Of a stretch of DNA of 64,000 nt, positions 23,705-36,012 are shown piece after piece; position 1 is the first letter of the stretch; every line of letters begins with the position of its first letter. This DNA is from Athripsodes cinereus (lineage: Eukaryota; Arthropoda; Insecta; Trichoptera; Leptoceridae), in assembly GCA_947579605.1 (NCBI GenBank), contig OX388318.1, forward strand, positions 9,858,001 through 9,922,000, in the 5' to 3' direction. The position numbers were made by a program, and so were the translations under genes. Below the pieces are notes generated by a model that was not told the DNA's origin, searched no databases, and saw nothing but the letters and a program-made list of their open reading frames with translations.

Positions 23705-23935
23705 CATATAAACTCACACAGTTCAGGATTGAGATAATGGATTAAGCAACAGACCAAATAACTAAAACATTTAGGATGGGTGGTAATGCCTATCGCTGAA
23801 TTTAAGATGCAAAATGTCTTTATTTTTGCGAACACCTGCCTTCTACAGGACACTCGAAAACTTACGAAAAAGGGTGAGACACCAATTCTTCGCTGGCTAC
23901 TCTACGGAAAGATTGATTTCCACTGACTATTTAAA
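23705..23935 (-). mobile_element. RTE-tailed SINE-like element, copy F (5' part)
   Basis: On the minus strand: CAGCGAAGAATTGGTGTCTC, CGTAAGTTTTCGAGTGTCCT, GTAGAAGGCAGGTGTTCGCA, GACATTTTGCATCTTAAATT, ACCACCCATCCTAAATG. The 3' terminus is missing or unrecognisable. Confidence 0.75.
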
Positions 23936-26002
23936 TAAATTTTACAGAAATCTAAGGTATAACTAGACTACTTGAATATGGACATTTGGTGACTTTACAA
24001 GGTTTGATATTCTTATTGTTAATTCACATTGACTTCAATACATACATATGTAATGGATCTGGAATAATACTTGGTAAGTGAATGAATTATGTGTACGTAG
24101 AGTAGTATGCATTTAGTATTAGACAGGCAGTTGTAATGGTAATCTAATCTATCAATAATCTGAGTTTATGTGTAAACATATTTGTTGTAGGTAGGTACCT
24201 TTATATAATGTTTTTATGGACACCTTAATAAGGTAAGAATGGGGGAAAAATACAGTTTATACAATAACCATACTTCAGGCATAGTTTAATCCAAAACACC
24301 TTTTATACTATCAAGAATGTTACAGTTCTAATTAGATAATGTCTGCAATGATAATGTACGAAGCAAACGATAATCAATTAAAAAAAATATCAATCTCTAT
24401 TTTTATTGTCAAATCCTCAATATTTTCATTTACCTGTACCTATTCAAAATCAAAACAATAATGCTTTTAGTACTTTTATTTGGATGTAGCTATAATATTG
24501 GTCTTTGTATAAAAATATTGGATGGGTAAACTATAACAAGACTACTGTATAAAAATAAATATGTGACAACCATCTAAATATTTTACATAAAATCATGTCA
24601 ATTTGGCGTAATGTGCGTATCAAGGTCTTGCCAATTTTCAAATACTTTTTATGTGTCATCATATATTCAAGTTGGTTGTTTTTTTTTTCAATTTAAAGAT
24701 TGTTTCTCGAGTTAAGTGGGGTCTAAAGTTAGTATGTAATATGTTACACGTCTCTTAGATTCCATTTGGCATTCACAGACAAACTGAAAGTACGGAGATA
24801 GTCGTAATCACGATATGCACTTTCACTAATGAGCGAGTACTGATTCAAATATCTACTGAGAACATTGTATACATATGTACACTTACAATCTTTCAGAAAA
24901 TAGGATATAATATTCACTTTACAGGCGAGAGACACTAAGGCTTAACTCCACGATGCGCATTTCCTAGGATTAAGAGAAACGGAATCACTCCTACTAACTT
25001 CTTTTTTAATGTGGGATTTTTTAAAAGGAAAAGCGAGAGATAACTACTTATATGCTACGAGCTTCATTAGCTGAGAGTTTGTCGTTTTTTAGAGGAGATC
25101 TATACCACTTTGTAGTAGGTACTGTAATGTGAAATAGAGACTTCTCTCTCTTGCTAATCTCTGAATTGCGCTTCATATTCAACGACCGCAAATAACTAAA
25201 TAATTGAATCCGATTATTTTAAATATATTATTATCTTCAGATATATATACCTACACGTAAAGACTTTTTATGATGAAAACAAGTTTTTTTTTATTGAATA
25301 CTTATGTATATACTATTTATATTGACTAATTTTGGTAGAGAAAAATTATATCAACATAATAATTTAGTATTGTTGAAAGTTTTACGTACACTATTCACCA
25401 TAAGTGTGTATACTGATTTTTCAACAAATAATTCAATATATTCTTCGTTTGTTGGATGCCATACATTTGTTGATAATATCATAAAACAATTTTTATTCGC
25501 GTGATTTACAGTAGTTTTGTGCACTGTTACTTGTTTTTATTTTTTTGTACTTTTTTTGCAGAATTTGAATTTGACAGAAATGAGTTTTCTGACCACCTTC
25601 ACGATTGTCACTTTGTTATTTCTTCAAAGCTACCCAGCTTAATTTGAAGAACATAATTATTTAGTTCATATATATTTTTGTATATTTTCCTAATTCCAAC
25701 AAATTTTAAGCAAAATTTATACATTGCAAGCATTTTATATCAAGTTCTGCTCGGATTTGTTTGAGAACCGATTAAGCCAAAGTTTTGTTTTCTTGACCAC
25801 AGAGTAGAGTATAATACATAAAATCGATTGTTAGGGCTATTGTATCGAAAATTGATTTAAAAGGTTAAATAAAGTTTTAGAAAATAAAGTTGGATAACTG
25901 ATTATCGAAAAGATTATACCTAAAAATAGCGATGCAAATTGACAAAAACATCACAAATATATCTGAATATAAGCATAAATACTCGTATACTTAAATATCG
26001 TA
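23936..26002. other. AT-rich DNA, no gene recognised
   Basis: Short open frames at 24744-24935 and 25304-25504 are unremarkable. No repeat recognised. Confidence 0.45.
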
Positions 26003-26013
26003 CCAAAAATAAT

Positions 26014-26583
26014 CATCATCATCATCATATCGCCTTCAACGCTCCTCTCGGGAGCACAGGGCAGAAGCCAACCTCCTCCATTCAGAGCGTCTCTGCGTCA
26101 ATTGCGTCACCTCTTTCCACGACATTCCCTGCGCTCTGATATCATTGTCATAGGAACGGTGTATTGTGAAAGAGGGACGCCCGGGCCGACGGAACCCTTG
26201 CGTACGGAAAAACAGTGCTCTTTTTGGACAACTATCATTGGGCATTCTCAAAACATGTCCCAGCCAGGACCATCGTCTCTCCTGTATTACGGAGATTACA
26301 GGTCCCTGCCGGGTGCGCCGGCGCACAACATCATTTGTAACATGTTCATACCATTTGACATCCAAAATCCTTCTAAGACACTTGTTTTCAAAGCTTAGTA
26401 TCTTTCGCTCTTGCTTGAGCTTGTCTGAGCCTTGGTCAAGTGCTAAGACTCACAGCCATATATGTATAAGGATTGGGATGCTGCACGCATTGAACAAGCG
26501 ACATTTTGTCCTGATGCTGAGTCCAGACGCCTTCCAAACTTTGTTTATGTTATTGAAAGCCCCGCTAGCAGCTCCTATGCGGG
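26014..26583 (-). mobile_element. 5'-truncated LINE copy with (TGA)n tail and 11 bp TSD
   Basis: Flanked by CCAAAAATAAT at 26003-26013 and 26584-26594. The minus-strand frame ending at 26036 reads RRWSWLGHVLRMPND...KRALFF...RRPGRPSFT...RRSEWRRLASALCSREER then stop. This is the C-terminal W-GH-LRM...GRP...WR pattern of RTE-like LINE ORFs. The stop is about 20 bases from a (TGA)n tail. Upstream, the frame matching LFNACI...YGCESWHLT in the 54764 copy is disrupted here. The plus-strand frames (26102-26645) are shadows. Confidence 0.88.
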
Positions 26584-26712
26584 CCAAAAATAATAGGAAC
26601 TGTAAAAACCTTTCTCATAACAATATTGAGTTTACACCAACTTAAGTAAAGCATGAGTGATCTGAAGTCGATAGTAGAGCCAGACTTTATTTCCTTTCTT
26701 TGATTTATTTCT

Positions 26713-26770
26713 GACTTGCTTCCATTTTATGCTTTATACAGTTGTATGGAGCATAAAATGGAAGCAAGTC
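26713..26770. repeat. perfect 21 bp inverted repeat (hairpin)
   Basis: GACTTGCTTCCATTTTATGCT at 26713 pairs perfectly with its complement ending at 26770 around a loop of about 16 bases. It could be a small fold-back element or a precursor-like hairpin; the sequence alone does not decide. Confidence 0.9.
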
Positions 26771-27170
26771 ACTTTAGCATGTCTACGTCAAAAGTTTATT
26801 ATGTTTTAAACGAATGTTAAAATACTCACTAGATATTAAATACTACTAGGTACCTACTGCTGTCTTAATACAGATGAATGTTAAACACCAAACATGAGAA
26901 ATGAGAATGATAAATCTACTACATATACGTGTAATTAGTGTTACGAAATATTAGAAATAGAAATAATACGTGATATATTGTTTTGTGTACATAATATATC
27001 ATAATCATATATAATAATATTACATAAGTATTACTTCCTCCCTTTGCTAGGGTTATCGACCTCTATACCCTCAGCTCAGCTGTGTTAGGCGCCCATATCT
27101 GGCTGCCTGACTGCAACCTTGTACTACCTACCTACTATTACTACTACTAGGTACTATCGATATAAGTAGA

Positions 27171-27208
27171 TATACCTAATACTCCTATACCTAATACTCC
27201 TATACCTA
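27171..27208. repeat. 15 bp tandem repeat, 2.5 units
   Basis: TATACCTAATACTCC twice, then TATACCTA. Confidence 0.95.
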
Positions 27209-28519
27209 CAGTCACATCACCGTGCAGTTCCCAGTGAGTGACACGAAGGGAATTTATGAAGGGTGATTTCCAAGACGTGAGTTCTTCTCCTCCATAAGCA
27301 TCTATATATATGTAAAACTAATATTATTATGTAAAGAATTATTGCTTCTTCTAGTGATACTTTACATACGGTGATGAATGAAATAAAAGCAAAAATAATT
27401 TCAAATGTTGGCCCCTGATTTCAACTCCCAAATCCAAATACCCAAAGTGAATCTTGAATATCATTTATCTGCCCGGAGATATGTGTCTTACAACTATATC
27501 AGTCCATTGCCCTTCATAATCATACCCAATATAAATTAATTATTATGATACAATCGAGTATATTTAAAAAACCGAATTGAAAAGAAACAAAACTAGCAAA
27601 AATACGTGTTTCATTGAATTCGGTATTAACCATTTTGGATTTAGCGAAAATTATTAACAATTTTTCAAATCTTCTTATTTACTTACATTTTTTTTGCTAT
27701 AAATACAAGAAAACAATTCGATTATAAAACATTAAAATGACATTTGAAATTCTACAAAAAACAAAATTATATGTTGCTTCTTTAGATCTTTATCTAAGAA
27801 TGTTCTAATGAAATTATAATTTGGGTTACAATAATTTACAAAGAATACCAAATATGTGTTCTATGCAAATGAACAATAAGGGTGATTCTTTTGAAAACCC
27901 CATCGTAATTTTTAATACGAGTATATGTAGGTAAATAGAAAAAAATCGACAGAAATTGGGACTAACAGTTGAACGGAATACTTCAATAAATTAGTCCAGT
28001 ATTTATAATACATTACATCTAGACTAATGAAAATAGGCTATACCTATTCTATACAATTTTATATCTTGAGAAAGTTCAAAAGAAATGTTAATATAAATAG
28101 AAACTCCTATACATCGTTCATGGTATTATTTGCACTTAATTCTAATAAGTACTGGGTTACTTAAACAAAGTAAATGAAATACTTTTAAAGAGAGATTCTT
28201 TCATTCTTACGGCTGGTACTGATACTGTACCTACTTGTGATGTTGTTTCCCTGATGGAGGAGATGAAATCCTTGAATTTTTAAATTTAATACTATGTCCT
28301 TAGATAAGATTAAAAAGGAACGTAGAAGAAAGAAGAAACTTCCAGGAAGTGGGAATAGTAATCACGATATAGAATAGAACAGGGCTGAGAAATGGCATGA
28401 AGATAATTTATAGAAGGTACATAATTATTCAAAGGTATATTTTTTGAGACGTAAATAACCAATTGCAGATTATTGAAAATTTTGATATTATTGACCGAAT
28501 GTACTTGTTGAAAGGCCAT

Positions 28520-28625
28520 TTCAAAATAAATTGAAAAAAAAAAACACAGTATGTTGTTAACTTCTTCATGACGTCATTGACATCTTCATGACAACTTACT
28601 GTGTTTTTTTTTTAAAATTAATCTT
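28520..28625. repeat. A/T-flanked hairpin
   Basis: AAAAACACAGTATGTTGT (left) pairs with ACAACTTACTGTGTTTTT (right) with a single mismatch. TTCATGACGTCATTGACATC lies in the loop region. The outer A-run/T-run extends the stem. Confidence 0.8.
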
Positions 28626-28865
28626 GCAGATTATTGTATTATACCTCTTCCTATTCCTTCCGTTACATAGTTGCGGATAGTTTGATCAGATAATTTTATT
28701 GACAGTAGATAATTTAAAAAAATATCGTTAGATTACTTGAAAATTTGTGGATATAAATCATTCTTCTTCATGAGCTGATTGATGACACTCATATATTCTT
28801 CTACCGACATTTTTTACCTGTACCTCCCTATTTTCCTTATATCGTCACTCCATCTTGATGTAAAT
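28626..28865. other. AT-rich DNA left of the LINE insertion
   Basis: No feature recognised. Ends at the target-site duplication of the LINE. Confidence 0.5.
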
Positions 28866-28879
28866 CATTTGTGGACATA

Positions 28880-31201
28880 CATACATACATACATACCATC
28901 ACGCCGCTTCCCTCGCGGGGTAGGCAGAAAGGATCGAGCGCCACTTCCTTCTATCTTTGCATACATCTTTCGCTTCCGTCACTGTCATACAATTCCTCAT
29001 GCATGCTCTCCTGTTCAATGTGCTCAACACGTGACCGTCCTGTAGGATTTGATTTAAATGATCTTGCCATTTAATCCTCGGACGTCCACGTCTCCGAGCA
29101 CCATTCCTCTCAGACAAATATATCTTCTTAGTCATTCTGTCCTCATTCATTCTTTCCACGTGCCCAAACCATCTTAACTTATTTACATTCATCCTTGTTA
29201 TTACACCAACTTTCATTCCACATTCCTTTCGTATATCAATGTTACGCACACGATCTCTCAGACTTTTACCACACATCCTTCTCAACGATCTCATTTCCAC
29301 TGCATTTATGCCACTTTCATCCTTCTTTAACCATGTCCACGTCTCACTTGCATACATAAGTGTTGACACTAAGATAGCAGAGTGCACCAACCTTTTAGCT
29401 GTGGTGGATATGTTTCTATTTGCAATTATTGGTCGGATTGCACCATTTACCTTATTGCCAGCAACTTTTCTCCTTTCAATATCGCTTTCACACTTCCCAT
29501 CTCTCGTGAACAAGCTACCTAAGTACACACATTCGTCAACTTGCTCTAACACTTCGTTGTCAATCATCACCTGGCATACTGTTCTCTCACTTCCTCTTTC
29601 AAACACCATAATTTTTGTCTTTTTTGCATTCATTCTCAATCCATTAATCGCACAATTTTCATACACACACGTCATCATTCGCTGTAGATCACTTTCACTT
29701 TCAGCCATCAATACCAAATCATCGGCAAACATTAACGCTCTTACATTCATCCCATTCATATCAACACCTACATTCATTTCTTTCAATGGACGAATACAAT
29801 GATCAATGTATAGGTTAAAAAGCCATGGCGACATAACGCACCCTTGTTTCACTCCTTTTGTCAGTGTGAACCATTCCGACAGGTTATTGTTCACTCTAAC
29901 ACACGCAGAACTTCCTGTATATAGGGACGCAATGGCGCGAATTAGCTGACTACCCACCCCACACATTGATAGTACTTGCCACATTTTCTCACGATCTACT
30001 CTATCATAAGCCTTTTCAAGATCAACAAACGCGCAGAAAAGCTTCTGGTGTTTCTCCAGGAGCTTCTCTGTCACCATTCGCAGGGAGAAAATCTGGTCCA
30101 CACATCCTCTACCACTCTGAAAGGCACCTTGCACATCCCATACATTCGTCTCAGTTACTTTTCGAACTCTTTCAATCAATATTCTTGCATACAGCTTCCC
30201 CACCGAGCTCAGCAGACTGATAGCCCGATAACTCCCGCATTCTAGTCTTGACCCCTTTCCTTTGTATAGAGGGCATATCACAGCTTTTCGCCAGTCTTCT
30301 GGCGTGCAACCTTCCCTCCAACACTGGTTAAAGAGTGCATGACACCATTCGAGAGTCCTCAGCCCACTCAAACTGATGAATTCCGTAGAGATCATATCAT
30401 ATCCAACCGCTTTGCCATTCTTTGCTTTCTTCAATGCATTCTTAATCTCATCCATAGTTATTTCTTCATCCCTTGTTTCATTCGCGTTTTCCCTTTCACT
30501 GTTCTGGCTTGGACATTCACCTCCACTTTCAAACAGCTCCTCAAAATATTCTTTCCATCTATTCACAACGTCAACACCATTCATCAACATACATCCCTCT
30601 TTATTTCTAATCGCATTCATACTATTCACCTCATTGTTGCTTCTTTTACGCTTAACTTCTTTCCAAAATATTTTCATATTTTCTTTCACATTATCAGACA
30701 ATTTCTTACACTCTGCTTCATCTACTAATTTCTTTTTTTCCTTTATCAGTTCCTTTACAGCTTTCTTACATTCCTTGTATACTTCTCTAGCACTCTCAAT
30801 TTTTCCTTGATCTAGATTACGTGAGGCTAGCACACCCTTCCATGCATTCTTCTTTTTCATAACTGCGTCTTTAACATCATCATCCCACCATGCATCGCCT
30901 TTTTTCCGTCCAATCACAGTTTCTCCACAGATATCTTTTGCACAGTCTACTAGCACTTGTTTCATCACACTCCATCTCTCATCTACATTCAAATCATTAC
31001 CTTCATTTGCATCAAATTTCATACATGTTTCTCTTTCATACTTTTCCCTACACTCTATCTCATTCAACTTTTCGACTTTTATCCTCTTAGCTTTCTGATC
31101 TTTATGTGTTTTAGACCGCCAGCCAGAAAACAAGCATATTCTTGAAACCACAAGAAAATGGTCTGTTTCCAGCTCAGCGCCCCTATACACACGTGTGTGG
31201 A
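28880..31201 (-). mobile_element. 5'-truncated RTE-like LINE with 14 bp TSD and (GTAT)n tail
   Basis: The same 14 bases, CATTTGTGGACATA, lie at 28866-28879 and 31202-31215, so the inserted segment is 2322 bp. Read on the minus strand it begins inside the last part of the endonuclease domain and runs through the whole reverse transcriptase. It stops, then ends after only TGGTA plus a (TGTA)n microsatellite (28880-28896). A missing 5' end, terminal microsatellite and 14 bp duplication are the normal products of target-primed reverse transcription. The perfect duplication and unbroken frame mark this as the youngest retrotransposon insertion in the window. Confidence 0.95.
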
Positions 31202-31220
31202 CATTTGTGGACATAAACAT
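28899..31220 (-). CDS. RTE-like LINE ORF: reverse transcriptase, N-terminally truncated (773 aa)
   Basis: RNA-directed DNA polymerase of a non-LTR retrotransposon, which would copy its own RNA at a nicked target. Residues 14-25 (GAELETDHFLVV) are the C-terminal end of an APE endonuclease domain. About 30-230 is a charged, lysine-rich linker. The polymerase spans about 310-560: YRAISLL (331-337), AFVDLEKAYDRVD with catalytic D400, GVKQGCVMSP (456-465) and FADD (498-501). The thumb and C-terminal region contain YLGS (566-569), RWFGHVERM (683-691), RRRGRPRIKW (709-718) and DRRKWRSIL (756-764). There is no RNase H domain. The first seven residues (MFMSTNV) are encoded by flanking DNA beyond the target-site duplication, so this start is an accident of insertion. 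A full element would carry about 200-250 further endonuclease residues, so this copy cannot make a complete protein. The plus-strand frames across 28779-31145 are shadows. Confidence 0.93.
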   Translation of the reverse strand: MFMSTNVHTRVYRGAELETDHFLVVSRICLFSGWRSKTHKDQKAKRIKVEKLNEIECREKYERETCMKFDANEGNDLNVDERWSVMKQVLVDCAKDICGETVIGRKKGDAWWDDDVKDAVMKKKNAWKGVLASRNLDQGKIESAREVYKECKKAVKELIKEKKKLVDEAECKKLSDNVKENMKIFWKEVKRKRSNNEVNSMNAIRNKEGCMLMNGVDVVNRWKEYFEELFESGGECPSQNSERENANETRDEEITMDEIKNALKKAKNGKAVGYDMISTEFISLSGLRTLEWCHALFNQCWREGCTPEDWRKAVICPLYKGKGSRLECGSYRAISLLSSVGKLYARILIERVRKVTETNVWDVQGAFQSGRGCVDQIFSLRMVTEKLLEKHQKLFCAFVDLEKAYDRVDREKMWQVLSMCGVGSQLIRAIASLYTGSSACVRVNNNLSEWFTLTKGVKQGCVMSPWLFNLYIDHCIRPLKEMNVGVDMNGMNVRALMFADDLVLMAESESDLQRMMTCVYENCAINGLRMNAKKTKIMVFERGSERTVCQVMIDNEVLEQVDECVYLGSLFTRDGKCESDIERRKVAGNKVNGAIRPIIANRNISTTAKRLVHSAILVSTLMYASETWTWLKKDESGINAVEMRSLRRMCGKSLRDRVRNIDIRKECGMKVGVITRMNVNKLRWFGHVERMNEDRMTKKIYLSERNGARRRGRPRIKWQDHLNQILQDGHVLSTLNRRACMRNCMTVTEAKDVCKDRRKWRSILSAYPAREAA

Positions 31221-33374
31221 GAAAAAATACAGGTTTGATTTTCCCCTTAATTTTTTACATGATTTTCTCTGCGTTTAGTAAATTGGGTTGGGCTTATTTG
31301 AAAGAACGAAGTGCACGACTAAATATGAGAAAAATGTTTTAAGATACTGAAAATAAAGACTAACTTACATAAATGTGTTAACCCTGTATCTATGTAAAAT
31401 TATCATTCTTACTTGATACTTGGATTAACTTTCATCAAATATAGAGCGCGAATTTTGTATCGCATGAATTAAATTGAAAATGAGTGTGAAATTTAGAATT
31501 CTCAGAATAAAAAGAAAACATTTTATCATGGGTATGTAGGTATATTTTTTTCTTGAATCTTTGTAAGGTGCCTTAATCTCAAAGTGTTTCTGGATTCCGG
31601 GAAGGAAAAGTGAGTTGAAATATTGCTTTCATTGAGTACTGTTCTTTTGCTTTATGTTTATTAATTTATGGAAGTATAAATGAAATAGCACATTGTACTT
31701 TATTAGGATGTGAAATTATCTTATATGCAACTGTCTTTGACGATATTGTTTATAACATAAACGGGTATGTGGTCGCGCAAGCTATATAAAATGGTCGCTC
31801 ACTTTAGTATCATGTCGTCGTTCACGTTTGTTGGCCCAAGCAGTAATTCTTTATACTCATTTGGATTTTCTACAACTCATTAAAATACTATTCTTATTTA
31901 AAGATTCGAATAACCTCCATTTAACTAACGCCTTTATATCATTACGTACAAGAGAATCTAACAGTGAAAGATATATTATAAAATATAAAAATCATGACGA
32001 TTGAATCTTAACAAATTCTATCATTAATTATTTTGAAACTTATACGTACTTTTATATGGACGTGATACTGCGTCCTTTCAGATTGTCGACGAATGTATTA
32101 TTACATCGTGTCTAAACTCGGTCCAAGCTTCAGGCATTATATGATGAAGAGATCCATTAGGTATCTATCTACGTAAAGCAACGGAAAGGTATTTGTATTA
32201 CGTTGCATATTTCATTCAAGCTTCCCCGCACTAGACTTGATGGATATGACGTTGAATCCATCAAAATTGGATGAATAATGCAAGCCATTCGAGTACAAGT
32301 TTTATCAGCGCTCTGGCTTCGGATCCGTACTGAAAACGCATCTAGGTACATATACGTATTATAAAATAGTGGTGATACAATTATTTCCTATCATAGGCTA
32401 TTCACCATGTGCCCATATTATTTAGTACATTCATTATTTGTGTACTATTATTATAAAATTCTGACATTACCTATGTGTTCCGATTTAATAACTGATTAAT
32501 TATGCAACTAAAATATAATTGTTTAGGAGACTATTGTATAATGAAGTATTTAGTTACAATGTTTGACGCTATCAATTAAAAGTGGTAGAAAAAGTAAAGG
32601 CAAAAATGTTTTCAAAACTACTAAAAATTTCCCACGGACATGTACGCAGGTAAGGATATATTGTCAAAAGATAGCAAAGAAGGTTTACTGAAAAATAAGG
32701 CATAGTTGAGTAGTGTTGTCTTATACCTTTAGCCGTGCTAATTGTTTACACTATTGCTTTTTTTAGTTTTTTTTGTAGATATAGATTTAGGTAGTACCCA
32801 AAATAATATAAATAGTAAGTCACAGTCACAGAAGTCAACGATTTTCCAACCCAGAATCGCTCAGCATTGTATATCCAAAACTCTATCATTATTTTCACTA
32901 TCAATCGTTGATAATAATAAACACCTAAAGTAGGTACAAGATTTAAAGTTTATATTTTTTCATATGTTTATAAAATATTTCTCCTAATAGTGAAATATTC
33001 ACTCTCAAATTTCCATAGTCTGTACTGAGAAGATTCGTGTATTTATCTACACGTGGACTTCCGTATATATGTCCTTATATAGAATAATATGCTTATGATA
33101 GTAGAAAGTAGAAAACCATTAGTGTGATAATAATTTATTAGATAAAATTGCTTTTATGTAGAATTTAGGGCTAAAATTTCATATATAATATAATATATAT
33201 AACGCAACATTTTCTACACAGGGAATGGTGATTAAGCTACCGGCTTCTTCTCAGTCGCTTTTCATATTATATTTTGTGAAACCAGTATTCGGCGATTAAA
33301 ATCTACAATCAGATGGGTCTTAAAAAAACTCTTTGAGCTTCTTGAATGCATTTATATAACTAGTGATTATAAAG
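31216..33374. other. AT-rich DNA, no gene recognised
   Basis: Nothing beyond short fortuitous frames. A TATATAATATAATATATATA run lies near 33182-33202. Confidence 0.45.
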
Positions 33375-33522
33375 AAGGGCGGGTGTTCGAAAAAATCTTA
33401 AGTTTAAAAAGACATTTTACATTTTAAATTCATCGATAAGGTTTTCCTGAAAATCTTATTTTTTTGTTGAAATGGAGAAGATAGCTTACATGTTTGTAAC
33501 ATGAAGCTGGTCTGCTGGTTAA
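33375..33522 (+). mobile_element. RTE-tailed SINE-like element, copy G (internal part)
   Basis: GGGCGGGTGTTCGAAAAAAT, GACATTTTACATTTTAAATT, CATCGATAAGGTTTTCCTGA, ATGGAGAAGATAGCTTACAT, then the ACATG..CATG hairpin and CTGGTCTGCTGGTT. The last about 30 bases of the family are missing. Confidence 0.7.
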
Positions 33523-35924
33523 ATAAATATCCAATATCGAAATAATCCAAATAAAATCTTCATTATACCTCCTAAAACGACAGTCTTGAAATAGAGTTGG
33601 TAGGACATAATTACCAGGTATACTGACATTTGGCAAGCGAAAAATGTTCTAAAATGCAACTTAGAACCATCTAAAAAAGTAATGGAGTCCACAGGCTAAT
33701 GATAATTAGATGTAATAAGATCTAGTCAGATGTAGTGTGTCTAGAATAAAATGTCATAGTAGATCACAAAGATGGATAGAATATGGCAGAAAAAGGCAGA
33801 GAAATATCTTGTTTAGATATAATTTACATTAGGATAGGTGAAAACGTGATGTGATTTCGGTATCTCACTGGTATTTGACATAAATTTCATAATATGAAAA
33901 GTGTCTGGCTGGTTTCCGCTGTAGCTGATGTTAGTTGGTAGTACTGATAGTAGGTACACCAGTAGATGCAATCCAAATCCTGTAGCGTCCACTCTGCCAG
34001 ACGTGATATTAATTATTATTCCTATATTCCATATCTATGTATAATATATTCCTATCTACCTTACGTATGGAACATATTACATCATGTTTATTATAGGCTC
34101 TACTACTACTTTTAGCAATACTATGTACTAGGAAGTTAACATAGTAATGTTATGATTGAGCACCATCTATCTACATTCTACATATTATAGATAACGCAAA
34201 CTAAGCCTCCATGTTAATGTTTTATACACTTTTCTTCATTCGATCTCTTTTATTTTCACTGTCTTCTTTTTAGGTCCACCTTTGTACACATGCCTTTTTT
34301 ATGATTTTCCGCTTATATCTGTTTTGGACTACAGTTGCATTCAGTGCATTCCTTGTGTCGGTATTAAGTTAGTAGAATTCCACAATGAAATAAAAAACAA
34401 ATGTTATTTTTTTACTACATTGTCTATTGTTTTAGTCTTACAGGGATATTGTTTATTCAAAAGATCCAAGAGATGGACAATATCCTTATGAGACGAAAGA
34501 TGTCTCTCTAAACAATATTATGTAGTAGAAAAATATTTGTTTTCTGATTTCGTAGTTGCACCCACTTTCTTCCAACGTTCTCCCTTGTATCATCCTTACA
34601 TCAGATTCCATTCTATGAAAATAACATTATATTATAAATTCATTATAGCATACTAAGGTTTAAAACATTATATCAAGAATAGTATTATTTCGCTCGTCAA
34701 TGGCAACGATTTGCTGAAATTGATCTTGATCTATATATAATCAAATAACAAAAGTACACTGTAGAAACTTGTTTAAAAACAATATGAGTTTTAAAATGTT
34801 AAAACATTCGTTTAAAAACATTCAAAAAAGAATTTTGTATTGAAAATAAGTGCCCTGTAGGATTACGGAAGTAAGGTGGCATGAAAATGTCGTACATAAG
34901 ACTATGATAGTTGTCCAAGAAGAACACTGTGTTTTAGTTTGTCTTTTGAAGATCATTTTCCTCAATATATATTTCCTTAGAACGAAATCTCTCAAAAATG
35001 TATTGAAAGAGATGTTTCAATTATCGTTCTGAATGGAGGAGGCTTGTTTACACCCTGTGAAGTGTGTATAGAAGGGAGAAAGATGAAAAAAAAAACAGGA
35101 GAATGTGAGAAGTAGTTGTATACTATTTTGTAAACACTTTTACACAGAAATTAAGATAAGATATTGGATCACAGCCTTGCATAGTAGGGGAGAACTTGAG
35201 ATTTTGAAGTTCAATAAAAGCACAAGTGTGTGTCTATCTAGGTATTTGACTATTGGCGTACATCTTTGTACGTACTTGTAGGTATAGTAACTTTGAATAA
35301 GAACCGACCCCTATTGTTTGCATTCCTTAAACTTAATAAAAAGAATTCGTTTATTTTCCGTTTCGTATCCTGCGCTCCTTCGCAAACATTATTATTTGTG
35401 TTCTTTGTAAAAATAATATAACAAGCCAATATTGTAATATCCGGATTAGTGATTTTGAAATCGATATTTTCCATTAGTCTTTGAGCACTTGCTCTTTTTT
35501 CGATGCGAATGCACTGAACTCTGAAATTTATGTAAGTAATAATAATACTATGTATGTAGAAAGAACTGCTACTTACTAAATATTCACATTCACATTAAAA
35601 GTAACAGTAACCTATCTCTCGTTTTTCCAATTTTTAAACATTTTTTAGTTGCAAGTTCAGTTAGTTTAGTTAACTAGTTCATTTTAATTGGGGTAAGCAC
35701 AGTATTGTATGTTTTACGCAACCATGCGTAAGTTGCTTAACAAAATGATTCATAAATATTTCAGTGCGGAACAAAAATTATAGATTGAACCATAAAATAA
35801 ACATTAAAACTATTATATTATGAATATTTTTAAAAACACAATACAACGATTACAGATAATATATGAATATAATAATTATGCAGAACCTATCGAATTTTAT
35901 GTTAATTTTATTGAAATCATTTAT
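33523..35924. other. AT-rich DNA, no gene recognised
   Basis: At 34850-34900 the frame ITEVRWHENVVHKT faintly recalls DVRWYENVTNDAV of the second LINE family, but it is too short to call. GACGAAAGATGTCTCTCTAA at 34484 recurs at 15360. The open frame at 35250-35474 is not recognised. Confidence 0.4.
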
Positions 35925-36012
35925 TTGTACTCTGCACTGTTTTTCCATCCACAAGGTTTCCCACGACCAGGAAAGTACTCTTCAACAATACTCCTATTCT
36001 AAGAGAACGATA
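35925..36012 (+). pseudogene. remnant of the (TGA)n-tailed LINE family
   Basis: The plus-strand frame reads ALFFHPQGFPRPGKYSSTIL, against ALFFRPQGFCRPGRPSFTIH in the copy at 54764-55249. About 25 codons are recognisable, and the flanks have decayed. The surrounding 60-codon open frame is not a gene in its own right. Confidence 0.75.

Larger units (their letters stand above)
26595..28519. other. AT-rich DNA with hairpins and a 15 bp tandem repeat
   Basis: Apart from the hairpin at 26713 and the minisatellite at 27171 (listed separately), I see no gene or mobile element. Confidence 0.45.

Noticed and set aside
26102..26645. Plus-strand frames of 98 and 159 codons
   Set aside because: They are shadows of the minus-strand LINE C-terminus; the same shadows appear at 54745-55173.
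29239..30810. Several plus-strand open frames of 84-187 codons
   Set aside because: They are antisense to the LINE reverse transcriptase ORF and owe their openness to its codon use.
34850..35032. LINE fragment from RWHENVVHKT
   Set aside because: Only about ten residues of faint similarity to the (TGA)n-tailed LINE; not separable from chance.
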